A stretch of DNA of 64,000 nucleotides, from assembly GCA_029268515.1 (NCBI GenBank), contig JAQWNP010000020.1, forward strand, positions 49,161 through 113,160. The letters run 5' to 3'. Both the position numbers and the translations under genes were made by a program. The DNA is from Phycisphaerales bacterium (GTDB lineage: Bacteria; Planctomycetota; Phycisphaerae; Phycisphaerales; SM1A02). Shown in pieces: positions 37,001 to 45,321 of the stretch (the first letter of the stretch is position 1; every line of letters starts with the position of its first letter). A model generated the notes under the pieces. It was not told where the DNA came from. It did no database searches and saw only the letters and a program-made list of their open reading frames with translations.

Positions 37001-37327
37001 AACATCCGTGGGATACAAAAGAATTGAACAACCACTTGCCTCTGGGCTTATTCCTTGAATAGTTTCTCCATCAAAAGAAGGACCAACACTATCTAGCAAC
37101 GAAATACGTGTACCTACCACAAACGGAATGCCTGCACGCTTTGCTGCAATGTGACCACGGACCACACCAGATACGGTGTGCATATCAGTTAATGCGATGG
37201 CATCATGACCCAGCAACGCCGAGCGATCGACTAACTCATCAGGATGACTTGATCCTACGAGAAACGAGAAATTACTGGTGACCTGAAGCTCAGCCCATTT
37301 GGATGACACGTCACGCCCACCATCCAT
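34079..37327 (-). CDS. dnaE2: Error-prone DNA polymerase III alpha subunit DnaE2 (ImuC)
   Basis: About 1,082 residues. The N-terminal PHP domain starts ELQVTSNFSFLVGSSHPDEL, typical of DnaE2. The polymerase palm has PDIDIDF with the catalytic Asp pair near residue 400. The KVDVLGLGML and ESHAASFALLVY segments and a C-terminal OB region (near 985-1060) complete the family layout. It is the catalytic subunit of the ImuA-ImuB-DnaE2 translesion mutasome, which copies across DNA lesions and causes damage-induced mutation. The start is ATG 37327 (MDGGRDVSSKW), overlapping the imuB stop by 17 bases. The frame is open to 37486, but that region lies within imuB. It ends 14 bases inside the convergent zinc-ribbon gene. 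Confidence 0.95.
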   Translation of the reverse strand: MDGGRDVSSKWAELQVTSNFSFLVGSSHPDELVDRSALLGHDAIALTDMHTVSGVVRGHIAAKRAGIPFVVGTRISLLDSVGPSFDGETIQGISPEASGCSILLYPTDVQSYGRMCRLLTLGKRRTVKGGCLLWTHDLIAFNEGLLAVILPPPVLGERFLELLEGLKRTFVDDRLSLGACVGWNGNDRQWMSQLRSLSSHAGIRLVAINDVVHHVPERKALQDVVTCIRYGCTLEQAGFRLRAHSERHLKSAEMMVSLYKRLLGVRDGMAAVSRTVEIAHRSLEFNLDSLKYEYPKEVVPYGQTPHGYLRYLVEQGAKHRYPKGVTGVVRDRLAHELSLIEELRYASYFLTVHDLVLFAKEHGILCQGRGAAANSAVCFCLGVTSVDPERIDMLFERFISRERDEPPDIDIDFEHERREEVIQYIYRKYGRERAALTGVVITYRWRSAVREVGKVLGFSEACIDRMAKSGDWWQSNNVPESRLAEAGVDPADPSVCRLITMAKSLIGSPRHLSQHVGGFVITDRPLCELVPIENAAMRDRTVIEWDKDDIDAMGMLKVDVLGLGMLTCIRKCFDSVKEYRGQSMSLATVPVEDKAVYDMICRADTVGVFQIESRAQMSMLPRLKPSCFYDLVIEVAIVRPGPIQGQMVHPYLRRRQGKEPVVYPSQAVQRVLEKTLGVPLFQEQAMSLAIVAAGFTPGEADQLRRAMASWKRRGNQMEAFAKRFHEGMLQSGYEKSFADSCFDQLKGFSEYGFPESHAASFALLVYVSAWLKCHEPAIFAVSLLNSQPMGFYAPAQIIRDAKSHGVQVLSVDILRSQWDCTLEVCDDGCEAIRLGMRLVKGLRRKDAEAVIEAIRANEAKDRFGIVGLARAAGLGGAQLRPLAKADAFNSMGLNRRQALWQVGGLGVGFSSVNNTIFADTSLREPAVVSLPECSAFDEVIDDYGSLGLSLKSHPISFIRDWLNERGCVDSRVVSEGAGQEKMADGSCVIVAGLVLLRQRPSTANGVVFITLEDEYGVVNLVLRPDVYESNRLAARHAVAGLVWGKIERRDGVVHVLVMQMKSLDGLLRDVGSRNNRMSLRRS

Positions 37328-38918
37328 GCAAGTACCACAAACCATCTTCAATGAGATTGGACCCATTTGTTTGAGTCCAAAATATCCATAGCCAACAACC
37401 TGACGCATCTTGAACGCGAAAATAAAAACGCCCGCGAGGATTACCAAAACCTTGCCACCAAGCCTCTGAAATGACTTCAGGGCCATCGCTTAAAATGCAT
37501 TTTGTTTCAATGCCACGCCAACGCCAATGCTGAGGAACACCACCATCGCTGAACTTTAGAACCTCAAGCAATTCAGGAGATTCAAGCATTAATGAAGGGC
37601 GGAATAGCTTGTTATCAAAAATGTCACCTTCAACATCTACACTTCCTGAAGCATCAAACCATGACACATTCTCAGGAAGATGAGTTGCAACCGACTTCAT
37701 TGACCACACGCAATCATCGCCCACGCGACTACGCAGACTGTCAGCAAGAAATCCAACATCACCTTTTAAAAGACTGCCACTAATACAAGAGCTACCGAAA
37801 CCATCTGCGCCACCTACCAACGAATCCTTTTCTAAAAAGGCTCCTTGCTCGTAGGCCATTAGTTCCCATGACAATACTTGAATGATGATTTCTTCAACAC
37901 CACCAGAGCCTCCTCCAAAATTATTTTCCTTACAAAAAAATTCTAATGCCTCAAGCTCTAATCGCAGCAAAGACCACCAATGCTCACCATCACAAACTGG
38001 CTGGCTCACACATAATTCACGGCGGATTTCTAATTCATCTGAACCAAGGCATAACAACAACAAGCGAACTGCTCCACGTGAACGCTCATGCAATACACAC
38101 GACAGCTCTTTACATAAATTGTGCACCACGCAACTCATTGTTTCCAAAGACGAAACTGGACCAGAAAAACGCTGCGACACATATGGCAAGGCATCGTCAT
38201 CAAGCCATGTCACGACCTCAGCACCGATACCTAATGCCTGATCTAAACGCCGAACCAACGTCAAACCAAATCGATCTGCCAGCTCAGCTTTAGGAATACC
38301 CCACAACATTCCTATGTCATATAGTCCGACCTCATGCAATGAAGCAACACACGTCAAATCTAAACGCAAAGAAGTCACTGGACATGAACTCAAAAAAGAA
38401 CGCTCACCACCAGGCTCAACACACTGCCCACCTTTATATCTCGACGCGGCCCACGCACAACCAATTGTTCCCGCACAGCCAACAAACGAACGCACGCAAA
38501 ATCTTTCAAGTGATGTAGCTATTTGCTCAACCATCACCGACATTCCTCCAAACAGATGCGTACAACCTGTCACGTCCAAAATAAGACCTTCACCACATGA
38601 GGGACTCTGGTCAATCATGACTCGTGGCGAATAACGTTTGGCCCACCGCGCCAAACGAACCATCGCAAGCGCATCTTGCCGCTCGTCCAAGGTGTTTATA
38701 AATAGTTCTTTGTCGCGATCGCCAATCAAAGTCCGAGCATGAGAAACTGACATCCCTGGAACAATGCCCAACTGACAAGCTTTTTGGCAACATCGCACCA
38801 CTTCATCTTCTAAACCAGCGATGACTAACAGCACGATTGTTTCATTTGACAACCGTTTCCGGCGACGCATTACATCAACTGACCAGTCAGGCAACCACAC
38901 GCAAACCATGCGTTTCAT
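37311..38918 (-). CDS. imuB: ImuB, non-catalytic Y-family polymerase-like mutasome protein
   Basis: About 535 residues. The N-terminus MKRMVCVWLPDWSVDVMRRR is the diagnostic ImuB start. It occupies the place of the Y-polymerase segment that carries the first catalytic Asp, consistent with a non-polymerising scaffold. HhH-like and little-finger regions follow, and the C-terminal third is rich in Trp, Cys and Gly. In studied systems ImuB links ImuA and DnaE2 to the beta clamp; no clear clamp-binding motif was identified by eye. It overlaps imuA by 32 bases and dnaE2 by 17, so the three are translated from one message. Confidence 0.92.
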   Translation of the reverse strand: MKRMVCVWLPDWSVDVMRRRKRLSNETIVLLVIAGLEDEVVRCCQKACQLGIVPGMSVSHARTLIGDRDKELFINTLDERQDALAMVRLARWAKRYSPRVMIDQSPSCGEGLILDVTGCTHLFGGMSVMVEQIATSLERFCVRSFVGCAGTIGCAWAASRYKGGQCVEPGGERSFLSSCPVTSLRLDLTCVASLHEVGLYDIGMLWGIPKAELADRFGLTLVRRLDQALGIGAEVVTWLDDDALPYVSQRFSGPVSSLETMSCVVHNLCKELSCVLHERSRGAVRLLLLCLGSDELEIRRELCVSQPVCDGEHWWSLLRLELEALEFFCKENNFGGGSGGVEEIIIQVLSWELMAYEQGAFLEKDSLVGGADGFGSSCISGSLLKGDVGFLADSLRSRVGDDCVWSMKSVATHLPENVSWFDASGSVDVEGDIFDNKLFRPSLMLESPELLEVLKFSDGGVPQHWRWRGIETKCILSDGPEVISEAWWQGFGNPRGRFYFRVQDASGCWLWIFWTQTNGSNLIEDGLWYLHGWWA

Positions 38919-39660
38919 TGCAAAACCCCTCAACAATACACCCTTCTGTATTTATCATCGAACGAAAACCAACACCACAACCTTTCATACGCATTAACTC
39001 AATACGCCACCGCGGGCAATATTCCTGACTTTGGCACCATGAAACACGCCAACGTGTTGATGCTGCAGATAAAACTCCATATTCATTTGGCGAACGAGCC
39101 AATAAACATAATCCCCCACCTTCCTCGGCCGCGAGCTGTAAACGACGACTTGCGGCCATACTTAAACCACGACCATCAGCGATCACAACTGAAGCTGAAT
39201 GACATCGCAATGCCATCTCAACAGCCCAGACAAAAACGCCTTTGCTGAGACTGGCTTGATTTCCTAAATCGACAAACAATGACAATCTTCGCACTCGATT
39301 TGATAGCAGCCGTGCATATGGCCACACACTGCGACCAAACCAAATTGCAACCCCTTTTCCTAAGGCGCGCTCAACACAATGACTCAATACAGCCAATGGT
39401 GGTGCCCAAGGTTTCACTTGCGATGTACTACTACCAAAAACCCCAAACCACTCATGCAATCGGCCCCGACACAATCCACCACCTAAAAGCTGGTCAAAGA
39501 CATCCCAGCCAGTACTCACCCGCGCAAGACCATCATGATCTTCACGCCCGACACCACAGCAAGAAACACCGGCTTCAATAGACTGCACCCGCTCAACCAA
39601 CCGATCCAAAACTACGGATCGACCACGCACACCAGCCATATCGCCTGTCATCACAGCCAT
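38887..39660 (-). CDS. imuA: ImuA, RecA-related mutasome protein
   Basis: A 257-residue protein. The segment STGWDVFDQLLGGGLCRGRLHEWFG corresponds to the start of the RecA-like core of ImuA (residues about 49-73). GLSMAASRRLQLAAEEGG near residue 165 and LARSPNEYG match later family motifs. A typical Walker A is not evident, as expected for ImuA. It assists ImuB and DnaE2 in lesion bypass. The SRAP stop is 17 bases upstream and imuB overlaps its end. Confidence 0.88.
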   Translation of the reverse strand: MAVMTGDMAGVRGRSVVLDRLVERVQSIEAGVSCCGVGREDHDGLARVSTGWDVFDQLLGGGLCRGRLHEWFGVFGSSTSQVKPWAPPLAVLSHCVERALGKGVAIWFGRSVWPYARLLSNRVRRLSLFVDLGNQASLSKGVFVWAVEMALRCHSASVVIADGRGLSMAASRRLQLAAEEGGGLCLLARSPNEYGVLSAASTRWRVSWCQSQEYCPRWRIELMRMKGCGVGFRSMINTEGCIVEGFCNETHGLRVVA

Positions 39661-39677
39661 CTTTTTATGTTAGGGTT

Positions 39678-40430
39678 TTATTCGGTATCCTGCAAGGGCT
39701 CTAAAACCCCCGGCCCCTCAAAACCTACATGGTTCATCTGTGGACTGACCGGGTATGCCTCCATCGCTAATTCATCAAATGGCTGGGCAACCCTATCAAT
39801 TAATGCCTCAACATCAGATACCTCAGTTATTTCTGGATCAAGCCACTGACTAAAATCTGAGTCATTGAGAATCACAGGCATTCGATCATGAATTGCCCCC
39901 ATCAACCTATTTGGACGTGTTGTCAAAATTGAGAAGGACTCAACCACATCTCCTGAAAGATCTGCCCCAGCTTCCTCAAATAGCCCCCCAACTTGCCCTA
40001 AATCACCCTGCCAGCGCTCCCAAATACCGGCAAATGCAAACAACGAACCGCCATGCATGCGAATGCAATAGGGCTTTTTGATACCACTCGACAATTTCTT
40101 CCACTCAAAAAATCCATCAGCAGGAACTAAACAACGCCTATGACGAACCGCCGAGCGAAAGGCTGGCTTCTCACAGACTGTTTCAGAGCGAGCGTTAATC
40201 ATCCTTGCGCCAGCCTTCACATCCTTTGACCAAGATGGAATCAAACCCCACCTTAAGCAATCTAAATGTGGCCCAACTCCATCCTCTAGGGGCATCTGGG
40301 ACGCACGAACGACTGGCATCATCTGTGTTGGCGCTACGTTATATCGCGACGTCCAAATAAAACCCGCCCCAAGCCCAAAGAGGCTTAGGAGAGCCGAACT
40401 ATCAACTGTCAAGCAATACCTACCGCACAT
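39678..40430 (-). CDS. SRAP domain protein (YedK/HMCES family, abasic-site crosslinker)
   Basis: About 250 residues. The start is fixed by biology: Met-Cys-Gly-Arg-Tyr at ATG 40430 puts Cys at position 2, where it becomes the N-terminal nucleophile after Met removal. The longer frame to 40442 would hide it. Other family residues are visible: RYNVAPTQ, NARSETVCEKPAFR, RRCLVPADGFFEWKK and the His of HDRMPVIL. The family forms a thiazolidine link with abasic sites in single-stranded DNA and shields them. Being first in a cassette with imuA-imuB-dnaE2 gives a clear damage-tolerance context. Confidence 0.94.
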   Translation of the reverse strand: MCGRYCLTVDSSALLSLFGLGAGFIWTSRYNVAPTQMMPVVRASQMPLEDGVGPHLDCLRWGLIPSWSKDVKAGARMINARSETVCEKPAFRSAVRHRRCLVPADGFFEWKKLSSGIKKPYCIRMHGGSLFAFAGIWERWQGDLGQVGGLFEEAGADLSGDVVESFSILTTRPNRLMGAIHDRMPVILNDSDFSQWLDPEITEVSDVEALIDRVAQPFDELAMEAYPVSPQMNHVGFEGPGVLEPLQDTE

Positions 40431-40921
40431 AACCATCACCATAACGACTCAGTAATTTGATCCAACGAACATTCCTTTAGATCCTTTTGACCTGAGATTG
40501 CGTATTACTCTTCAGAGCCCTCTTGACCGAACCGAAAGAGACTCTGAACCTGGCTTGAAATGGCACTCAGAGATGCCTGTCTATTGAATCCTAGACCTCA
40601 AACGAACGAAACAACTACGACTCCTAAATCTGACATCAATACAAACCTGTCAGACGACATCTCAAATCAACATCCACCCGTCTGACTGCCCTGCTTCCCA
40701 TTGGGCAATTAGACATGGCCGGCCGGCAAGATGCCGGCCGGCTGTATAAAATCTAATCATGGCAAATGAAACAGAGACACGACGCCCCCCCACGAGCGTC
40801 GTGCCTCTCCTCGCTACTACCTTCATAAAAATGAGGTAGTCCCCTAAAACGGCCCCAAAGGCACCCCAACCAACTTCCCTGCAATGTCAGCTAGGGTGCC
40901 AGTGTTCCTTCTTATTCATTC
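40431..40921. other. Structured intergenic region, possible leader or non-coding RNA
   Basis: 491 bases with no gene, between SRAP and the coiled-coil gene (both minus). It holds a run of inverted repeats. TCTGACA (40629-40635) pairs with TGTCAGA (40648-40654). GTCAGACG (40649-40656) pairs alternatively with CGTCTGAC (40679-40686). Further pairs are TGCCC/GGGCA (40687-40691, 40703-40707); GCCGGCCGGC twice (40718-40727, 40733-40742); CACGACGC/GCGTCGTG (40778-40785, 40796-40803); ACTACCTTCAT/ATGAGGTAGT (40816-40826, 40831-40840); and GGCACCC/GGGTGCC with a long loop (40860-40900 area). None is followed by a T run. It could be the 5' leader of the mutasome cassette, the 3' end of the coiled-coil transcript, or an independent RNA. 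No match to tmRNA, RNase P, 6S or SRP RNA consensus was seen. Confidence 0.5.
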
Positions 40922-41236
40922 TCAATACTCATCGCCGCCGTACATCTCATCATCACGGTCTGGTCGCGGTGCGTCCTCACGCGAGCTTTGCTCAAGCAAC
41001 TTTCGCAAATAACCGTTCTCTCGACGTGTCGCCTCAAGGTCAAAGACCAAGTACTTCACACTTAGCCGTAAGTAATCCATTGAGTCCTGCAACTCAGAAA
41101 CAGCGCCATGGAGCCGACGTCTTCGATCTGCCGTATGGGCTGCCAATTGTTCCAAAGACTTCCGATGCTCCTTTGGCAAGGTCTCAATCTTGTCTAGAAG
41201 CGATTGCAATTTCACTTGAAAGTTCTGCTCGTCCAT
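40922..41236 (-). CDS. Small coiled-coil protein of unknown function
   Basis: About 104 residues from ATG 41236 (MDEQNFQVKLQSLL); an in-frame ATG at 41263 would add nine. Almost the whole protein is predicted helix with heptads: a Leu/Lys segment to about 35, then a Leu/Val/Tyr/Glu-rich stretch ending LRKLLEQSSRE. A charged Asp/Tyr/Gly tail follows. There is no signal, membrane segment or known domain. The consistent codon pattern and clean ends support a real gene, but no function can be assigned. Confidence 0.6.
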   Translation of the reverse strand: MDEQNFQVKLQSLLDKIETLPKEHRKSLEQLAAHTADRRRRLHGAVSELQDSMDYLRLSVKYLVFDLEATRRENGYLRKLLEQSSREDAPRPDRDDEMYGGDEY

Positions 41237-41565
41237 TTTTCTCTTCTCCAATCGGATGGGCATTCGATGCCTCTACTAGAAAGAGAAACAATCACCGCGC
41301 CGCGCGCCAGCTCGAAGGACGCTCCGCCGTGCCAATATCAACAAAAAGTGAGATAAACCGTCCTCAGTAGACGCTCAAGCCGAAAACTCTCGGACGTACA
41401 TGAAATACGCAATGATCAGGCGGCTGAATCAAGCGATGACCTGGGAGGGATGTTGCACAAAAGCAACATCGCTGTCGCAGCAATTCAACACTTGATGCAA
41501 CAGCACGCAACCAGCTGCGATCGCTCTATCCCAACGCTCAGATTATTTAACACCCCATCGAAGGA
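41237..41565. other. Intergenic region with one perfect hairpin
   Basis: 329 bases without a convincing gene, upstream of the coiled-coil gene and downstream of the DUF3553 gene. It contains GATGTTGC / GCAACATC (41449-41456, 41463-41470), a perfect 8-base stem with loop ACAAAA and no T run. This may mark the end of the DUF3553 transcript. Nothing else was recognised. Confidence 0.4.
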
Positions 41566-42201
41566 TCAGCGGATCGCAAGGTCTTTCCGCACACGCTTCT
41601 GAGCCGCGGCTGGAGCACTATCCAATATGCTCTGCAGCTGACTTGACGTGATTCCACCTTCTCGAAGTAACTGGCGAAGATGCTCATTTCGCACCTCCTG
41701 CCAACGCTCATAGAAATGTTCAAGCTCATGACGCTGGAATCGATCCATTGGATCGTCAAGTTGTGATTGGGCGGTCGCCCAGTCCAGCAAGCCATGACCA
41801 TTTTGCTCAAAGCGATATAAACCTAAGGTGGCAGTCAATCGCTTCGCTGGCTGAGAAAGAGGATCAACAGCCTCTTCAGGCAGTGCAATCATCAATTCCT
41901 CAATACGACGCTTGGCATCCCCACCCAGCCAGCCATTCTCAGCCAACTGGTCAAGCTCTGCCAATTGCGTAGCCACACCCTGATCATCCAATCCACTACC
42001 TGGCAAAGAGTCAACATGAGCTTGCTCTAATTCGGCATGAGGCGAAACCATGGTTTTCAATCCAGCATTTGCAAAGCGAATTGCCAACCGCCTCGCTCCT
42101 GGCCCAGCCTCTGGGCAAGGCTCAGCCTTAACGACACGGCCTGTTCCCCATTCGGGACGTTTTCGATGTCGCAGCTCATCACCAAAATCAAAGTTGGTCA
42201 T
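41566..42201 (-). CDS. DUF3553 domain protein
   Basis: A 211-residue soluble protein. The N-terminal 60 residues (FGDELRHRKRPEWGTGRVVKAE...) match the DUF3553 pattern: a small beta barrel with a W-G-x-G turn, related to the CarD/PcrA-tail type of interaction domain. The rest is helical and charged, with a Leu-rich C-terminus (HLRQLLREGGITSSQLQ). The domain family has no proven activity. The gene stands alone between gdhA and the coiled-coil gene. The call rests on the N-terminal motif; the C-terminal part was not recognised. Confidence 0.65.
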   Translation of the reverse strand: MTNFDFGDELRHRKRPEWGTGRVVKAEPCPEAGPGARRLAIRFANAGLKTMVSPHAELEQAHVDSLPGSGLDDQGVATQLAELDQLAENGWLGGDAKRRIEELMIALPEEAVDPLSQPAKRLTATLGLYRFEQNGHGLLDWATAQSQLDDPMDRFQRHELEHFYERWQEVRNEHLRQLLREGGITSSQLQSILDSAPAAAQKRVRKDLAIR

Positions 42202-42517
42202 TCAGAATCTCTTCTCTTAGAACACCAGAACCATGAGATGTTCAATCACATCGGATGGACCGCAGAGCAGCACATCTGGAACAAAATTCAATCACGTGTC
42301 GTGCAATACTCACGAGTCTGCCGAAAATCAGTCCGCACCCTTTTACCAACAGGCGAGGAGATGACCGAGCAGGCCTCGGAGCACCAGAAGTATACCAAAA
42401 TACCTATTCAAACAATCAAAAAACAGTGCTTTCTGACCCAACCCCTATCGCACACTCCCCATCAAACGCGATGCGTAGAGTGCCAACAAAATGGTGTCCT
42501 GGCTGGATACTGCGTAA
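42202..42517. other. Intergenic region downstream of gdhA
   Basis: 316 bases between the gdhA stop and the DUF3553 start, both minus strand. No RNA gene, terminator with a T run, or supported reading frame was seen; the promoter of the DUF3553 gene presumably lies at its low-coordinate end. Confidence 0.3.
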
Positions 42518-43927
42518 CTAGACAACACCTTGTGCCAACATCGCCTTTGCGACCTTCAAATATCCAGCAATGTTTGCACCATGCCGCGTATCGCCTGAAC
42601 ATCCATAAGTCTCAGCTGCATCAACACACTGATTATGAATATTCTTCATGATGTCCTTTAGTTTGCTATCGACTTCAGCACGACTCCACGACATTCGCTG
42701 AGAACCCTGAGCCATTTCAAGTGCTGACACTGCGACACCACCAGCGTTTGCCGCTTTTGCTGGCCCATACAGCATTCCACTTTCAATACAGAGGTGTTGA
42801 CCACCTGCGTTGGTGGGCATATTGGCGCCTTCAGCAATCAAGATTGTGCCGTTCTCAATCATATTTGTGACATCTTTTTCATTGATCTCATTTTGCGTCG
42901 CACATGGCAATGCACATTGAGAAGGAACGCTCCATAGTGGGTTGTGGTCTAAAGCGCGATCTGTCTCTGTGTAAACCGCCTTCGGATAAGCATCAACGTA
43001 TTCACGAATACGACCTCTGCGATTATTTTTAAGGTCCATGACAAAGTCGAGCTTCTCGCGATCAATACCAGCCTCGTCATAGATAAACCCACCGGAGTCA
43101 GACAAGGTCACGACCTTGCCACCAAGCTCAATGATCTTCTCTGTGGCATATTGAGCAACATTACCAGAGCCTGAAACCACGCATGTCTTACCTTTTATCT
43201 GTTCACCACGTGTATTGAGTTGCTCAGCAACAAAGTAAACCAAACCGTAGCCAGTGGCTTCAGGACGTATCAGGCTTCCGCCCCATTCCAGGGATCGCCC
43301 AGTGAGAACGGCTGTAAATTCATTCCGAATACGCTTGTACTGGCCGAACATGTATCCGATCTCACGACCACCAACACCGATATCACCGGCAGGCACGTCG
43401 GTATCTGGACCAATGTGACGACAAAGCTCTGTCATAAAGCTCTGACAAAAACGCATCACCTCATTATCAGAGCGTCCCTTTGGATCAAAGTTACTACCAC
43501 CCTTACCGCCGCCAATGGGCTGGCCGGTCAGCGCGTTCTTAAAGATCTGCTCAAAACCGAGGAACTTAAGAATGCTCAAGTTCACCGAAGGGTGAAAACG
43601 TAAGCCACCCTTATATGGGCCAATGGCGGAGTTAAACTGCACCCGATAGCCACGGTTGACCTGGATCTCACCTTTATCATCAAGCCATGGCACGCGGAAC
43701 ATAATGACCCGTTCAGGTTCAACAATTCGCTCCATGATCCTGGCCTTGGAAAACTCTGGATGACGATCAACCGTTAGCTCCAACGATTCCAATATCTCTT
43801 CAACAGCCTGGTGAAATTCAGGCTCCTGTGGAGATCTCAGACGTACTTCAGTCATTTTTGCTTCGACAAAGGCACTTTCATGTGTCTGGGTATTCGTACG
43901 TTCTTGGGCTAGTTCTTCCACCACCAT
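42518..43927 (-). CDS. gdhA: Glutamate dehydrogenase, hexameric NADP type
   Basis: A 469-residue protein. The substrate pocket GPYKGGLRFHPSVNLSILKFLGFEQ and GGGKGGSNFDPKGRSDNE carry the catalytic Lys residues. The cofactor domain has VVSGSGNVAQYA. The family length is 445-450 residues; the surplus is a 20-residue Glu/Thr-rich N-terminal extension. The reaction is 2-oxoglutarate + NH4+ + NAD(P)H to glutamate, the main ammonium entry point at high ammonium. On the coding strand AAGGA stands nine bases before ATG 43927, supporting this start. It is divergent from tyrA with a 230-base shared regulatory gap in which no operator was recognised. Confidence 0.96.
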   Translation of the reverse strand: MVVEELAQERTNTQTHESAFVEAKMTEVRLRSPQEPEFHQAVEEILESLELTVDRHPEFSKARIMERIVEPERVIMFRVPWLDDKGEIQVNRGYRVQFNSAIGPYKGGLRFHPSVNLSILKFLGFEQIFKNALTGQPIGGGKGGSNFDPKGRSDNEVMRFCQSFMTELCRHIGPDTDVPAGDIGVGGREIGYMFGQYKRIRNEFTAVLTGRSLEWGGSLIRPEATGYGLVYFVAEQLNTRGEQIKGKTCVVSGSGNVAQYATEKIIELGGKVVTLSDSGGFIYDEAGIDREKLDFVMDLKNNRRGRIREYVDAYPKAVYTETDRALDHNPLWSVPSQCALPCATQNEINEKDVTNMIENGTILIAEGANMPTNAGGQHLCIESGMLYGPAKAANAGGVAVSALEMAQGSQRMSWSRAEVDSKLKDIMKNIHNQCVDAAETYGCSGDTRHGANIAGYLKVAKAMLAQGVV

Positions 43928-44157
43928 GGGTCACAATCCTTCTTATGCAACATCGATATTCGCCCTTCCAGCACCACGCTGGGGGACGGTGTAAGTCGGT
44001 ATCATACAGAACCAAAGGTCCAAAGGTTCACTAGTTCGGCTCAATTCAAAACCCCTCTAGTTGCCCCCCAAATAGACGCCCTGGCCCAGTGCCATCTATA
44101 CCGAAGAAAAGTCCCTTTTTTGAACCTACCCGCTGAAAATCACCGTAGATAGTTCCC

Positions 44158-45321
44158 ATGAAACCTGAATCAAAAGATGACGCTCGCCAACCTCGGCCAC
44201 TGCCGGTCCTTCGGGAAATGATTGATGCTGTGGATCATCAGATTCTGGAGCTCATGGCTCAACGCAACAAAATTGTCAATGAGGTCGCCCGTTTCAAGCG
44301 TACCAATGCCGTGCGGATTCGCGACTTTAGACGTGAACGGGAACTGCTTTCCGACCGCCGCAACCGCGCCACCGACCTGGGTATCAATCCTGATGTCGCA
44401 GAGAGTTTATGGCGACTTGTGCTTTGGGCCAGTCGTGATCGCCAAGCAGCGCTAAGAGCAGAGGTTCCACCCAATTTGGAAGGGCGCACTATTGCAGTCA
44501 TCGGTGGGAACGGCGCTATGGGGCGGTGCTTTGCTGGCCTCTTCCAAGATCTTGGCAGCAAAGTCATGGTTGTCGATCAAGATACAAAGCTCAAGGCCGC
44601 AGAAGCTGCGGCCTGCGCTGATGCGGTACTGATTAGCGTCCCTATTGATGCCACACTTGACGTCATTGCAGAAGTGGGCCCACACCTACGAAAAGAGTCA
44701 TTGCTCTTTGATCTGACCTCTATCAAGAAGGCGCCTGTCGAAGCAATGCTTGCATCTTCGTCAGCAAACATTATTGGCACCCACCCACTGTTTGGACCGA
44801 GTGTTCACTCACTACAGGGACAGCGTATTGCGCTCACACCAGCTCGACTTCATCCTGATTCAGATTGGCTGCAATGGCTCACACAGGTCCTTGAAGCTCG
44901 TGGCATGCAGATTATTAATACGACGCCAGAGCGTCATGATCATGTGATGGCCATCGTGCAAGTGCTCACACACTTCTCAACCGAGGTACTGGGCGCCACT
45001 ATGTCCAAACTGGGCTTTGACCTCAAAGAGACGGTCGCATTTACCTCACCTGTCTATCTCATGGATTTGTATCTCACCGCTCGACACTTTGCGCAAGACG
45101 CAAGTTTGTATGCAAGCATTCAGCATTCCAATAGCTCAACAGAGGAAATTACTGGTGTCTTTGCAAAGGTCGCAACTGATCTCAACAACATTGCATCGAA
45201 TCGTGACGAAGTAGCATTCAACGCTATGTTCGACCAGGTGCGCAGCTTCTTTGGTGATTTCACAGACGAAGCGCTTGAACAATCAAGTTTCTTAATCGAT
45301 CGACTTGTCGAACGAACCTAA
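44158..45321 (+). CDS. tyrA: Bifunctional chorismate mutase / prephenate dehydrogenase (T-protein)
   Basis: A 387-residue fusion. Residues about 15-97 are an AroQ-type chorismate mutase helix bundle ([19 protein letters not shown]...VARFKR). From about 110 follows prephenate dehydrogenase with NAD-binding VIGGNGAMG and the GTHPLFGP active-site segment. The layout and length match E. coli TyrA (373 residues). It converts chorismate to prephenate and on to 4-hydroxyphenylpyruvate for tyrosine. No ACT domain is visible. The stop codon overlaps the stop codon of the convergent oxoprolinase gene (CTAA shared). Confidence 0.95.
   Translation: MKPESKDDARQPRPLPVLREMIDAVDHQILELMAQRNKIVNEVARFKRTNAVRIRDFRRERELLSDRRNRATDLGINPDVAESLWRLVLWASRDRQAALRAEVPPNLEGRTIAVIGGNGAMGRCFAGLFQDLGSKVMVVDQDTKLKAAEAAACADAVLISVPIDATLDVIAEVGPHLRKESLLFDLTSIKKAPVEAMLASSSANIIGTHPLFGPSVHSLQGQRIALTPARLHPDSDWLQWLTQVLEARGMQIINTTPERHDHVMAIVQVLTHFSTEVLGATMSKLGFDLKETVAFTSPVYLMDLYLTARHFAQDASLYASIQHSNSSTEEITGVFAKVATDLNNIASNRDEVAFNAMFDQVRSFFGDFTDEALEQSSFLIDRLVERT

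Noticed and set aside
40431..40500. Possible LexA box before the SRAP gene (GTTCG-containing stretch around 40468)
   Set aside because: Only one half-site; it fits neither the GAAC-N4-GTTC, CTGT-N8-ACAG nor GTTC-N7-GTTC patterns.
40880..40905. AGGGTGCCAG resembling part of RNase P RNA
   Set aside because: Other universally conserved RNase P segments (GAGGAAAGTCC, ACAGAA) are absent on both strands nearby; the word is part of a simple inverted repeat.
42037..42651. 204-codon plus-strand frame across the gdhA/DUF3553 gap
   Set aside because: It overlaps both well-supported minus-strand genes, and its sequence has no recognisable fold or family.
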